Assembly (NCBI RefSeq): GCF_041228405.1
Contig: NZ_CP133888.1
Coordinates: forward strand, 1-64,000
Direction of reading: 5' to 3'
DNA: 64,000 nt
Source of the DNA: Salinilacustrithrix flava
GTDB taxonomy: Bacteria; Actinomycetota; Acidimicrobiia; Acidimicrobiales; Salinilacustritrichaceae
The translations under genes and the position numbers were made by a program. Of this stretch, positions 57,031-64,000 are shown in pieces; positions within the stretch are counted from its first letter, which is position 1; each line of letters opens with the position of its first letter. The notes beneath the pieces were generated by a model. It saw only the letters and a list, made by a program, of their open reading frames with translations, did not search any database and was not told the DNA's origin.

Positions 57031-57447
57031 ATGGACGACGAGGCCCAGGGACGACGCCGGCGGGGCCTGATCCTCGCCGGGATCGTCCTCGTCGTCGGCG
57101 TGCCCCTCACCGTCACGACGTGGCTGTCGGAGCGCAACGTGGACCGCCAGGCCAGCGAGCTGGCCGAGGACCTGCGCCGAGCCGGCCGCCAGGTGGACGA
57201 CGTCTCCGCGCTCGCCGGCGACGAGCTGACGTCGTACTGGAACGGCTCCAGCGACCCCCTCACCGACGCCCTCGGGCACGGCGACGCGTTCCGGGGTGCT
57301 GCCTTCGGCACGACCGGCATCAGCCTCGCCTACGAGACGAGCTGGGGGTTCGGCCGTCGATGCGTCCACCTGCTCCTGCGCGACGACGCCCCGGTGCTGA
57401 CCGAGATCACCGACGCCGCGAGCTGCCAGCCCCTTGCCATCGACTAG
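57031..57447 (+). CDS. Small single-pass membrane protein
   Basis: A 138-residue protein. A basic N-terminus (EAQGRRRRG) precedes one transmembrane helix (about 10-32) and an extracytoplasmic domain with Cys near residues 112 and 132 that could form a disulfide. No family is recognised. Its end overlaps the convergent CYTH gene by 41 bases. Confidence 0.55.
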   Translation: MDDEAQGRRRRGLILAGIVLVVGVPLTVTTWLSERNVDRQASELAEDLRRAGRQVDDVSALAGDELTSYWNGSSDPLTDALGHGDAFRGAAFGTTGISLAYETSWGFGRRCVHLLLRDDAPVLTEITDAASCQPLAID

Positions 57448-57979
57448 CCACGAGCTCCTCGACCTCGGCGCGGAGCTCGGCCAGCGCCGCGTCGGTCATG
57501 GCCGCGAGCGATCCGCCCGAGAAGCGATCGTCATCGGTCACGTCGCAGCACGCGAACGGCGGCATGGGCATGCGCTCCTCGCGGATGCCCAGCTCGGTCT
57601 CGGCCAGGATCAGTCCATCGAAGCGCTCGTGGAGGACGTCCACGGCCACGTGGCGCCCGTCGAGCTCGATGCGCCTGCGGGTCTTGCGCAGCTCCCGGCC
57701 CGGCAGCGAGATCAGCGCGGTCACCTCGTGATCCGGCACGTACATCGTGGTGAGCATCACCCGGCTCGGGTCGTCCGGGACGGGGCGGACCTTCTGGGTG
57801 AGCTTGTGCACGACGCCGTCCGCCCCCTCGACCCGCCGGATCCGAAGGTTGGTGCCCTCGAGGTAGCGGTCGGTGATCTCCGCCCACGGCGTGGCACCGT
57901 CGGGCACCTCGGCGAGGAGCCATCGCTGCTCGCGCTCGGGGTGGGCGTAGCGCCCCTGGCCGGGTCGGCGTCGCTCCAT
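57407..57979 (-). CDS. CYTH-domain-like protein
   Basis: A 190-residue protein with features of the CYTH triphosphate-tunnel fold: an ExE-type strand near the N-terminus (PEREQRWLLAEVP), LRIRRVEGADGVVHKLTQKV, TRRRIELDGRHVAVDVLHE and GLILAETELG. Family members hydrolyse tripolyphosphate or thiamine triphosphate, or make cAMP. The activity here is uncertain. Confidence 0.75.
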   Translation of the reverse strand: MERRRPGQGRYAHPEREQRWLLAEVPDGATPWAEITDRYLEGTNLRIRRVEGADGVVHKLTQKVRPVPDDPSRVMLTTMYVPDHEVTALISLPGRELRKTRRRIELDGRHVAVDVLHERFDGLILAETELGIREERMPMPPFACCDVTDDDRFSGGSLAAMTDAALAELRAEVEELVASRWQGAGSSRRR

Positions 57980-58082
57980 GGAGGCACTGTCGCACGGCGA
58001 CGTCGGGTGTGGGCAGGGGCGGAGGTCCCTGGTCGGCCGTGATGGGTGGCGGGGGCAGCGGCCCTCGGGCAACCTCTTGCGG

Positions 58083-58544
58083 GTGACCGGTGCGAGCAGG
58101 GCCCGACGCAACGCCATGGACCGGCTCCGGCCGATCCGTCGTGCGCTGCGAGGTGTCGAAGCCGTCCAGGTCCGCCGCTTCGGCCGGAGCGTCCTCTCGA
58201 CGATGTTCCGCACACCGGTGCTGGTGCTGGAGACGACCGGGCGCAGGAGCGGCCGGCAACGACAGACCGCGCTCGCCTTCCACCGCCGCCCCGACGGCGA
58301 CCTCGTCATCGTCGGGGGCGCCGGAGGGCAACGTCGGACGCCCGACTGGGTCGCCAAGGTGCGCGCCCACCCGGACGTCCACGCCATCGTCGACCGGACG
58401 CGCCGGCCGATGACCGCCACCGAGCTGGGGCACGACGAGCGCGCGACCGCCTGGGACGAGGCCCGCCGGGTCTGGCCGCAGATCGAGCGCTACGAGCGGC
58501 GGGCGGGCCGCCCGGTCCCCATCTTCCTGCTACGTGCGAAGTAG
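58083..58544 (+). CDS. Ddn-family F420-dependent nitroreductase-like protein
   Basis: A 153-residue split-barrel protein of the deazaflavin-dependent nitroreductase (Ddn) family: FRTPVLVLETTGRRSGRQRQ, VIVGGAGGQRRTPDWVAKVR and HPDVHAIVDRTRRP. Such proteins use F420H2 to reduce quinones. GTG at 58083 is used; ATG at 58116 is possible. Confidence 0.82.
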   Translation: MTGASRARRNAMDRLRPIRRALRGVEAVQVRRFGRSVLSTMFRTPVLVLETTGRRSGRQRQTALAFHRRPDGDLVIVGGAGGQRRTPDWVAKVRAHPDVHAIVDRTRRPMTATELGHDERATAWDEARRVWPQIERYERRAGRPVPIFLLRAK

Positions 58545-58631
58545 TCCCCGTCACCCCCTCTGAGGCGAACGGCGCCCGGCACCCCGGCACGGCGGGTGTT
58601 CCGTGGCCGCTGCCAGTTCCGGAACCGAGGT

Positions 58632-59225
58632 TCAGCCGGCCAGCGTCTCCAGGAGCGCGAGCACCTGGGCGGCTTGAGCGTCCGGGGCACCGTCCTCGGG
58701 GGTCAAGCGCAGCTCCGGTGACGCGGGCGCCTCGTAGGGGTCGTCGATGCCGGTGAAGCCGGTGATCTCCCCGGCCCTCGCCTTGGCGTAGAGCCCCTTG
58801 GGGTCCCGGGCCTCGCACACCTCGAGCGGCGTGTCGACGAAGACCTCGAGGAAGGCCAGACCGGCCAGGTGGTGGATCGAGCGGACCCGGTCACGGTCGG
58901 CGCGGTACGGCGAGATGACGGGCACCAGCGCGACGACGCCGGCGTCGGCGAACAGGCGGGCGACCTCGCCGACCCGTCGGACGTTCTCCGTGCGGTCCTC
59001 CGCGCTGAACCCGAGGTCGCCGTTCAGGCCCTGGCGCAGGTTGTCCCCGTCGAGCAGGTACGCCGGGCGACCAGCGGACACGAGCAGCCGCTCGAGCTCC
59101 ACGGCCACGGTCGACTTCCCCGAGCCGGACAGGCCGGTGAACCAGACGGTGGCACCGAGGGAGGGTCGCGCCGAGCGATCCAGCGCCGAAGGGTGCCAGA
59201 CCGTGTTCGGGGTGACCCGGGTCAA
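58632..59225 (-). CDS. cysC: Adenylylsulfate kinase
   Basis: A 197-residue APS kinase that makes PAPS from APS and ATP. It has the P-loop WFTGLSGSGKSTVA, DGDNLRQGLNGDLGFS and the Phe-rich lid region ADAGVVALVPVISPYRADR. The TTG start overlaps the cysN stop (TTGA). It completes the sulfate-activation operon cysD-cysN-cysC. Confidence 0.92.
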   Translation of the reverse strand: MTRVTPNTVWHPSALDRSARPSLGATVWFTGLSGSGKSTVAVELERLLVSAGRPAYLLDGDNLRQGLNGDLGFSAEDRTENVRRVGEVARLFADAGVVALVPVISPYRADRDRVRSIHHLAGLAFLEVFVDTPLEVCEARDPKGLYAKARAGEITGFTGIDDPYEAPASPELRLTPEDGAPDAQAAQVLALLETLAG

Positions 59226-60475
59226 CTTTCCCCGAGGATCATCCCGGCGGCCACGGTGTTGTTGGTGGACTCGTCCACGAGGATGAAGCTGCCGGTGAAG
59301 CGGTTGCGCCGGTACTCGTCGAAGAAGAGCGGCGCGGTGGTGCGCAGCGACACCCGGCCGATCTCGTTCAGCGCGAGCGCCGAGGCCTCCTCGTCGCGGT
59401 GCAGCGTGTTCACGTCGAGGCGGTACTGGACGTCGTTCACCATCGCCCGCGCCCAGCGGGTGGTGTGCTTGATGGCCAGCTTCTGGCGGGGCTGGAGCGA
59501 GCCGACCTCGGACATCCAGCACACCATGGCCTCGACGTCCTGGGACGCGATCGGCTGGTTCTTCGGACGGCAGATCATGTCGCCCCGGCTGATGTCGATC
59601 TCGTCGGTGAGCCGGATCGTGACCGACATCGGCGGGTAGGCCTCGTCGATGGGCCCGTTCGGCCCGTCGATCGCCGCGATGGTCGAGGTGAACCCCGACG
59701 GCAGCACGACGACCTCGTCGCCCGGCTTGAACACGCCACCGGACACGGTGCCGGCGTAGCCCCGGTAGTCCATGCCCGAGGAGCTCATCGGGCGGATGAC
59801 GTACTGCACGGGGAAGCGGCTGTCGATGAGGTTGCGGTCCGACGCGATGTGGACCTCCTCGAGGAACCGCAGCAGCGGCAGACCCTCGTACCACTTCATG
59901 TTGTCGGACCGGTCGACCACGTTGTCGCCGAGCAGCGCCGAGACCGGGATGAAGGTCAGGTCGTTGATGTCGAGCTTGGTGGCGAACTGGCGGAACTCGG
60001 CCTTGATCTCCTCGTAGCGGTCCTCGCTCCAATCGACCAGGTCCATCTTGTTGATGCACACGACGAGGTGCGGGATGCGCAGCAGGGAGGCGAGGAAGGC
60101 GTGGCGGCGGGACTGCTCGACGATGCCGTTGCGGGCATCCACGAGCACCAGGGCCACGTTCGCCGTGGAGGCACCCGTGACCATGTTGCGCGTGTACTGG
60201 ATGTGGCCGGGGGTGTCGGCGATGATGAACTTGCGCCGGGGGGTGGCGAAGTAGCGGTAGGCGACGTCGATGGTGATGCCCTGCTCGCGCTCGGCGCGGA
60301 GGCCGTCGGTGAGCAGCGCCAGGTTCGTGTACTCGTCGCCGCGCTCGACCGAGGTGCGCTCGACCGCCTCCAGCTGGTCCTGGAAGATCGTCTTGGAGTC
60401 GTAGAGCAGCCGACCGATGAGGGTGGACTTGCCGTCGTCGACCGAGCCGGCCGTGGCGAAGCGCAGGAGCTCCAT
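59222..60475 (-). CDS. cysN: Sulfate adenylyltransferase subunit 1 (GTPase)
   Basis: A 417-residue EF-Tu-like GTPase subunit. It has G1 GSVDDGKSTLIGRLL, G3 DTPGHIQYTRNM and G4 NKMDLVDW. GTP hydrolysis drives APS formation by CysD. It is a separate subunit, not fused to CysC, and its start overlaps the cysD stop. Confidence 0.95.
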   Translation of the reverse strand: MELLRFATAGSVDDGKSTLIGRLLYDSKTIFQDQLEAVERTSVERGDEYTNLALLTDGLRAEREQGITIDVAYRYFATPRRKFIIADTPGHIQYTRNMVTGASTANVALVLVDARNGIVEQSRRHAFLASLLRIPHLVVCINKMDLVDWSEDRYEEIKAEFRQFATKLDINDLTFIPVSALLGDNVVDRSDNMKWYEGLPLLRFLEEVHIASDRNLIDSRFPVQYVIRPMSSSGMDYRGYAGTVSGGVFKPGDEVVVLPSGFTSTIAAIDGPNGPIDEAYPPMSVTIRLTDEIDISRGDMICRPKNQPIASQDVEAMVCWMSEVGSLQPRQKLAIKHTTRWARAMVNDVQYRLDVNTLHRDEEASALALNEIGRVSLRTTAPLFFDEYRRNRFTGSFILVDESTNNTVAAGMILGES

Positions 60476-61380
60476 CAGAAGTAGCCCTCCTTCTTGCGGT
60501 CCTCCATTGCGGCCTCGCTCACGCGGTCGTCGGCGCGGGTGGCGCCTCGCTCGGTGATGCGGGTTGCGGCGACCTCTTCGATGATCGCCTGCAGCGTGGC
60601 CGCCCCGGACTCGACGGCCCCGGTGCAGGTCATGTCGCCGATGGTGCGGTAGCGCACGGTCTCGGTGAAGACCGTCTCGCCCTCGAGCAGCTCGATGTGG
60701 GGCGACTCCGAGAGCAGCATGCCGTCGCGCTCGAACACCCGGCGCTCGTGGGCGAAGTAGATCGGCGGGATCTCGACGTCCTCCTCGTGGAGGTACTGCC
60801 ACACGTCGAGCTCGGTCCAGTTGCTGATCGGGAAGACCCGGATGTGCTCGCCCTTGCGGTGGCGGCCGTTGTAGAGGCTCCACACCTCGGGACGTTGGCC
60901 CTTGGGGTCCCACTGGCCGAAGTCGTCACGGAAGGAGAACACCCGCTCCTTGGCTCGAGCCTTCTCCTCGTCGCGCCGAGCCCCGCCGAACACGGCGTCG
61001 AAGCCGTGCTCCTCGATGGCGTCGAGCAGCGTCACGGTCTGCAGCTGGTTGCGGCTGGCCCGCGGACCGGTGACCTCGGTGACCCGGCCCTGGTCGATCG
61101 AGTCCTGCACCGAGGCCACGATGAGGCGGGCCCCCGCCCGCTCGAGGCGGCTGTCGCGGAACTCGATGACCTCGGGGAAGTTGTGGCCGGTGTCGACGTG
61201 CATCACCGGGAACGGGATCTTCGCCGGCGCGAACGCCCGGATCGCCAGCTCGAGCATGACGATGGAGTCCTTGCCGCCCGAGAACAGCAGCACGGGGCGC
61301 TCGAACTCGGCCGCCACCTCGCGCATGATGTGGATCCCCTCGGCCTCGAGGGCTCGGAGGTGGGACAGCTGGTAGCTCAT
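60475..61380 (-). CDS. cysD: Sulfate adenylyltransferase subunit 2
   Basis: A 301-residue ATP-pyrophosphatase-type subunit. It starts MSYQLSHLRALEAEGIHIMR, has the PP-loop LLFSGGKDSIVML, VMHVDTGHNFPEVIEFRD and the C-terminal MEDRKKEGYF. It forms APS from sulfate and ATP. It is first in the operon and is divergent from the cysQ-like gene. Confidence 0.96.
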   Translation of the reverse strand: MSYQLSHLRALEAEGIHIMREVAAEFERPVLLFSGGKDSIVMLELAIRAFAPAKIPFPVMHVDTGHNFPEVIEFRDSRLERAGARLIVASVQDSIDQGRVTEVTGPRASRNQLQTVTLLDAIEEHGFDAVFGGARRDEEKARAKERVFSFRDDFGQWDPKGQRPEVWSLYNGRHRKGEHIRVFPISNWTELDVWQYLHEEDVEIPPIYFAHERRVFERDGMLLSESPHIELLEGETVFTETVRYRTIGDMTCTGAVESGAATLQAIIEEVAATRITERGATRADDRVSEAAMEDRKKEGYF

Positions 61381-61414
61381 CGGGTCCTGCTCGTCGTCCG
61401 GACGTGAGTGGGCA

Positions 61415-61444
61415 AATGTACGGTCGGTGCCGGTTGGTAGACAA
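61415..61444 (-). promoter_or_regulatory. Candidate promoter for cysD-cysN-cysC
   Basis: On the minus strand, TTGTCT (61439-61444) and TACATT (61415-61420) are spaced by 18 bases, about 35 bases upstream of the cysD ATG. No sulfur-control operator is recognised. Confidence 0.4.
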
Positions 61445-61450
61445 TCCAGC

Positions 61451-62254
61451 GTGCCAGCCCACGCCGCCGTGTCCGACACCGACCACGCATTGGCCAAGCG
61501 GCTGGCCGTCGCGGCCGGCGACCTGCTCGTCGGCCTGCGTGACCAGATGGTGGCCGACGGGGCCGACCCGAAGGAGCTGAAGGACGAGGGCGATCGGCGC
61601 GCCAACGACCTGCTCCTGGCCGAGCTCGACGCGCACATGGCCCCCGGCGACGCCGTGCTGTCCGAGGAGGCCCGCGCCACCCACGACGACGGGGTGCGCC
61701 TCGGTGCCTCCCGGGTCTGGATCATCGACCCGCTCGACGGCACGCGCGAGTTCTCCGAAGCGGGCCGCAGCGACTGGGCCGTGCACGTGGCCCTGTGCGT
61801 CGACGGCGCCCCGGTCTGCGGGGCGGTCGCCCTGCCCGCCCTCGGCACCGTGCTGTCCACCGCCGATCCGGTCCTCGAGCTGGCGCCGATCGGAAAGCCC
61901 CGCATCGTGGTCAGCCGCACCCGGCCCCCGGCGGAGGCCGAGACGGTGCGCGCCGCTCTCGACGGCGTGCTGGTGGAGATGGGCTCCGCCGGAGCGAAGA
62001 CGATGGCGATCCTCCGGGGCGAGGTCGACTGCTACCCGCACTCCGGCGGTCAGTACGAGTGGGACTCCGCGGCCCCGGTCGCCGTCGCCCTCCACCACGG
62101 CCTGCACGCCAGCCGCCTCGACGGCTCGCCGCTGGTCTACAACCGGCCCGATCCGTACCTGCCCGACCTGCTGGTGTGCCGGGCCGAGCTGGCCGAGCGC
62201 TCCCTCGCCGCGCTCGGGACAGGGAGCCGAGCCGACAGGCGAGGCGACCCATGA
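61451..62254 (+). CDS. cysQ: CysQ-like 3'(2'),5'-bisphosphate nucleotidase
   Basis: A 267-residue inositol-monophosphatase-fold enzyme. It has metal-binding motifs VLSEEA and WIIDPLDGTREFSE and the C-terminal GGQYEWDSAAPVAVA. It removes PAP or PAPS made by the neighbouring cysDNC products. GTG at 61451 or 61469 may be the start. Confidence 0.9.
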   Translation: MPAHAAVSDTDHALAKRLAVAAGDLLVGLRDQMVADGADPKELKDEGDRRANDLLLAELDAHMAPGDAVLSEEARATHDDGVRLGASRVWIIDPLDGTREFSEAGRSDWAVHVALCVDGAPVCGAVALPALGTVLSTADPVLELAPIGKPRIVVSRTRPPAEAETVRAALDGVLVEMGSAGAKTMAILRGEVDCYPHSGGQYEWDSAAPVAVALHHGLHASRLDGSPLVYNRPDPYLPDLLVCRAELAERSLAALGTGSRADRRGDP

Positions 62255-62330
62255 GCACGTGCCCTTCAGCGGCGAAGCCGCCGAACCGAGTCGCGTGAGG
62301 AGGTGGACCATTCGCGCAGATCGTGAACCG

Positions 62331-63158
62331 GTGGAGCTGAAGGCGATCCGCTACGAGGTCGCCGACCGCGTCGCCCGGCTCACCCTCGACCGGGCCCACC
62401 GGGGCAACGCGTGGACCGGCCGCATGCACCTCGAGTACCGCTGGGCGATGACCGAGGCCGAGGCCGACCCCGAGGTGCGCGTGGTGGTCGTGACCGGCGC
62501 CGAGAACCCGGACGGCCGCACGGCGTTCTGCGTCGGCGCCGACGCCAAGGCGTTGGAGGGCCACGTCGACAAGGGCGGCTACGACGACGGCCTGCGCGGG
62601 TCCGAACCGCCGATGCCCGACGTCGACGCTCCCTTCGCCGCCGACTTCGCGTTCCAGCTCGGCATGCGCACCCCGGTGGTGGCCGTCGTGAACGGCGCCG
62701 CCGCCGGCGTCGGCCTGGTCATCGCCTGCTTCGCTGACATCCGCTTCGGGGTGCAGGGCGCCAAGCTCACCACGGCGGCGCCGAAGCTGGGCTTCCCCGC
62801 CGAGTACGGGCTGTCCTGGCTGCTCCCCCGCCTGGTGGGCGCCGGACGGGCAGCGGACTGGCTGCTGTCCGGGCGGATCTTCCTCACCGACGAGGCCGCC
62901 GAGGCCGGCCTGCTCTCGGCGGCGTTGCCCGCGGACGACCTCGGTCCCCACGTCGAGCGCTACGTCACCGATCTGGCCCGCCACGTGTCGCCGGCCTCCG
63001 TCGCCGCCACCAAGGCCCAGCTCTGGGGCGATCTGCTGCACGACGACCCCGCCGCCTCCGTGCGGCACTCGATGGCGCTGCTGCGGGAGATGTCGACCGG
63101 GCCCGACTTCGTCGAGGGCGCCCGGGCGCTGTCCGAGCGCCGGCCGCCGGAGTTCTGA
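62331..63158 (+). CDS. Enoyl-CoA hydratase/isomerase family protein
   Basis: A 275-residue crotonase-fold protein. The oxyanion-hole regions are FCVGADAKALEG and VNGAAAGVGLVIACFADIRF, with PKLGFPAEYGLSWLLPRLVG after. It probably hydrates or isomerises an acyl-CoA. GTG at 62331 fits the family, but a strong AGGAGG at 62298 lies too far upstream for it and would suit an in-frame ATT at 62310. Confidence 0.88.
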   Translation: MELKAIRYEVADRVARLTLDRAHRGNAWTGRMHLEYRWAMTEAEADPEVRVVVVTGAENPDGRTAFCVGADAKALEGHVDKGGYDDGLRGSEPPMPDVDAPFAADFAFQLGMRTPVVAVVNGAAAGVGLVIACFADIRFGVQGAKLTTAAPKLGFPAEYGLSWLLPRLVGAGRAADWLLSGRIFLTDEAAEAGLLSAALPADDLGPHVERYVTDLARHVSPASVAATKAQLWGDLLHDDPAASVRHSMALLREMSTGPDFVEGARALSERRPPEF

Positions 63159-63197
63159 CGCCTTCTATGACGCATCGTCCGGGGGTACGGGGCTGAC

Positions 63198-63506
63198 ATG
63201 GCTGCCAAGGACCGAGATCGCGACGACTCCGAGGTCGTCAACCGCTACGCCGGCACCGGCGTCACCCCCACCGTCATCGCCCTGGCGCTGCTCGCCATCG
63301 CCGTGGTGATCCTGCTGGCCCAGAACACCGCGAGCGTCCCGTTCCAGTTCCTGACCTTCGAAGCCGACGTCCCCCTCTACGTCCTGTTCCTGGTGACGGC
63401 GCTCGGCGCGTCGCTGATGACCGTGCTGGCGTCGGCCATCTGGCGACGTCGCCGGCGCCGCGCCCGGAACGAGCACGAGGAGCTGGAGCGCTTGCGTCAG
63501 CGCTGA
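63198..63506 (+). CDS. LapA-domain (DUF1049) membrane protein
   Basis: A 102-residue protein with two transmembrane helices (about 24-42 and 58-82) and a basic, charged C-terminus (RRRRRRARNEHEELERLRQ). It has the LapA/YciS pattern ILLAQNTASVPFQFL. The family helps lipid or LPS handling in proteobacteria; the role here is unknown. Its end overlaps the partial gene on the other strand by ten bases. Confidence 0.82.
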   Translation: MAAKDRDRDDSEVVNRYAGTGVTPTVIALALLAIAVVILLAQNTASVPFQFLTFEADVPLYVLFLVTALGASLMTVLASAIWRRRRRRARNEHEELERLRQR

Positions 63507-64000
63507 CGCACCTCGGCGAGCACCTCGTCGGTGTGCTCCCCCAACCCCGGGACGCCGCGTCGCGGGCCGGCCGGCGTCGACCCGAAGTCCACCGGCGTCA
63601 TCACCGCCCGGTGCGCCGCTGACCCCTTCCCCTCGGGGACGTCCACGAACGCCCCCGCCGCCAGGGCCTGGGGGTCCTCCACGACCTCGGCGAGGGTGTT
63701 CACCGGCGCCCACCACACGTCGTGCTCGTCGAAGCGGGCCGTCCAGTGGTCACGGTCGGCGGTGGCGAAGGTCTCGTCGAGCAGGGCGATCAGTGCCGGC
63801 GCGTTGATGCGTCGACCCTTCGCCGACCCGAACCGCTCGTCCTCGGCCAGCTCCGGCCGCCCGATCGCCCGCAGCAGCGGCGGCCAGTGCCGGTCGGCCT
63901 CGAGGCCGAGCAGCCAGAACCAGCGGCCGTCGCCGGCCTCGTAGGAGTTGATCAACGGGTTTCCGACCGTCGTGCGCGGGTCGGTCGGCAGGTGCTTGCC
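63497..64000 (-). CDS. CaiB/BaiF-family CoA transferase (C-terminal part)
   Basis: The last 167 residues of a class III CoA transferase; the rest lies beyond the window. It shows NPLINSYEAGDGRWFWLLGL, DEHDVWWAPVNTLAEVVEDP and the closing GVPGLGEHTDEVLAEV, typical of the family C-terminus. The substrate is unknown. Confidence 0.82.
   Translation of the reverse strand, partial: GKHLPTDPRTTVGNPLINSYEAGDGRWFWLLGLEADRHWPPLLRAIGRPELAEDERFGSAKGRRINAPALIALLDETFATADRDHWTARFDEHDVWWAPVNTLAEVVEDPQALAAGAFVDVPEGKGSAAHRAVMTPVDFGSTPAGPRRGVPGLGEHTDEVLAEVRQR

Overview
The window comes from a high-GC bacterium, most likely an actinobacterium and plausibly of the class Acidimicrobiia. The evidence is the strong GC bias at third codon positions, a GTP-type PEP carboxykinase, a single-chain 2-oxoglutarate decarboxylase/succinyltransferase (Kgd), a UvrD2-like helicase, a TIGR03085-type protein, a Ddn-like F420 family protein and a BTAD regulator. 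The class-level placement is inference from gene content. I see no tRNA, rRNA, CRISPR array, insertion sequence or prophage. Gene density is near complete, with many 1-8 base overlaps.

Layout. 1-5700: the end of an unidentified gene, a G11/C10 hairpin, a TasA/CalY-type secreted protein, a two-component system with a degenerate receiver-like gene on the opposite strand between its parts, an aldehyde dehydrogenase and a GlsB-type membrane protein. 5700-22240: a long minus-strand housekeeping block holding acyl-CoA synthetase, smc, an Fpg-like glycosylase, rnc, acpP, plsX, rpmF, yceD, a DivIVA-like coiled coil, coaD, rsmD, a DUF3048 lipoprotein, recG and fakA. 22380-31500: a cold-shock-like protein, pckG, Hsp20, a stand-alone Lrp/AsnC effector domain, a lipid/CoA operon (hydrolase, CoA transferase/racemase, ABM monooxygenase, membrane protein), galK, a PH-SHOCT membrane protein and a zincin. 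31545-40000: uvrD2, a DUF2505 protein, xth, a thioesterase, an unusual NYN nuclease-S1-histone H1-like fusion, a HAD protein and an RsbQ/RsbP-like stress pair. 39958-49200: kgd, then an operon of a methyltransferase-like protein, truncated haemoglobin and a giant BTAD-ATPase-TPR regulator, then two small or unknown genes. 49271-53283: ettA and an orphan CoxL-like molybdenum hydroxylase subunit. 53231-55934: the light module. 55968-64000: several small genes, the sulfate-activation operon cysD-cysN-cysC with a CysQ-like phosphatase opposite, an enoyl-CoA hydratase, a LapA-domain protein and a partial CoA transferase.

The most striking system is the light module. A green-tuned proteorhodopsin-type proton pump (Asp-Thr-Glu motif, Schiff-base Lys) is followed 10 bases later by blh, whose product makes retinal from beta-carotene. 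Across an 87-base divergent region is a CarH/LitR-like regulator that keeps the adenosylcobalamin-pocket residues (W, then E-H after nine residues, and the lower axial His). An 8-bp near-perfect inverted repeat lies in that region. The arrangement suggests that B12-dependent light sensing controls rhodopsin and retinal production. Carotenoid synthesis genes are not in the window.

Other items worth a second look are the Fpg-like protein lacking the N-terminal proline nucleophile, the NYN-S1-H1 fusion, the degenerate receiver inside the two-component locus, the haemoglobin/BTAD operon with a GGAACGTTCC palindrome, and an orphan molybdenum hydroxylase large subunit whose 3' end overlaps blh.
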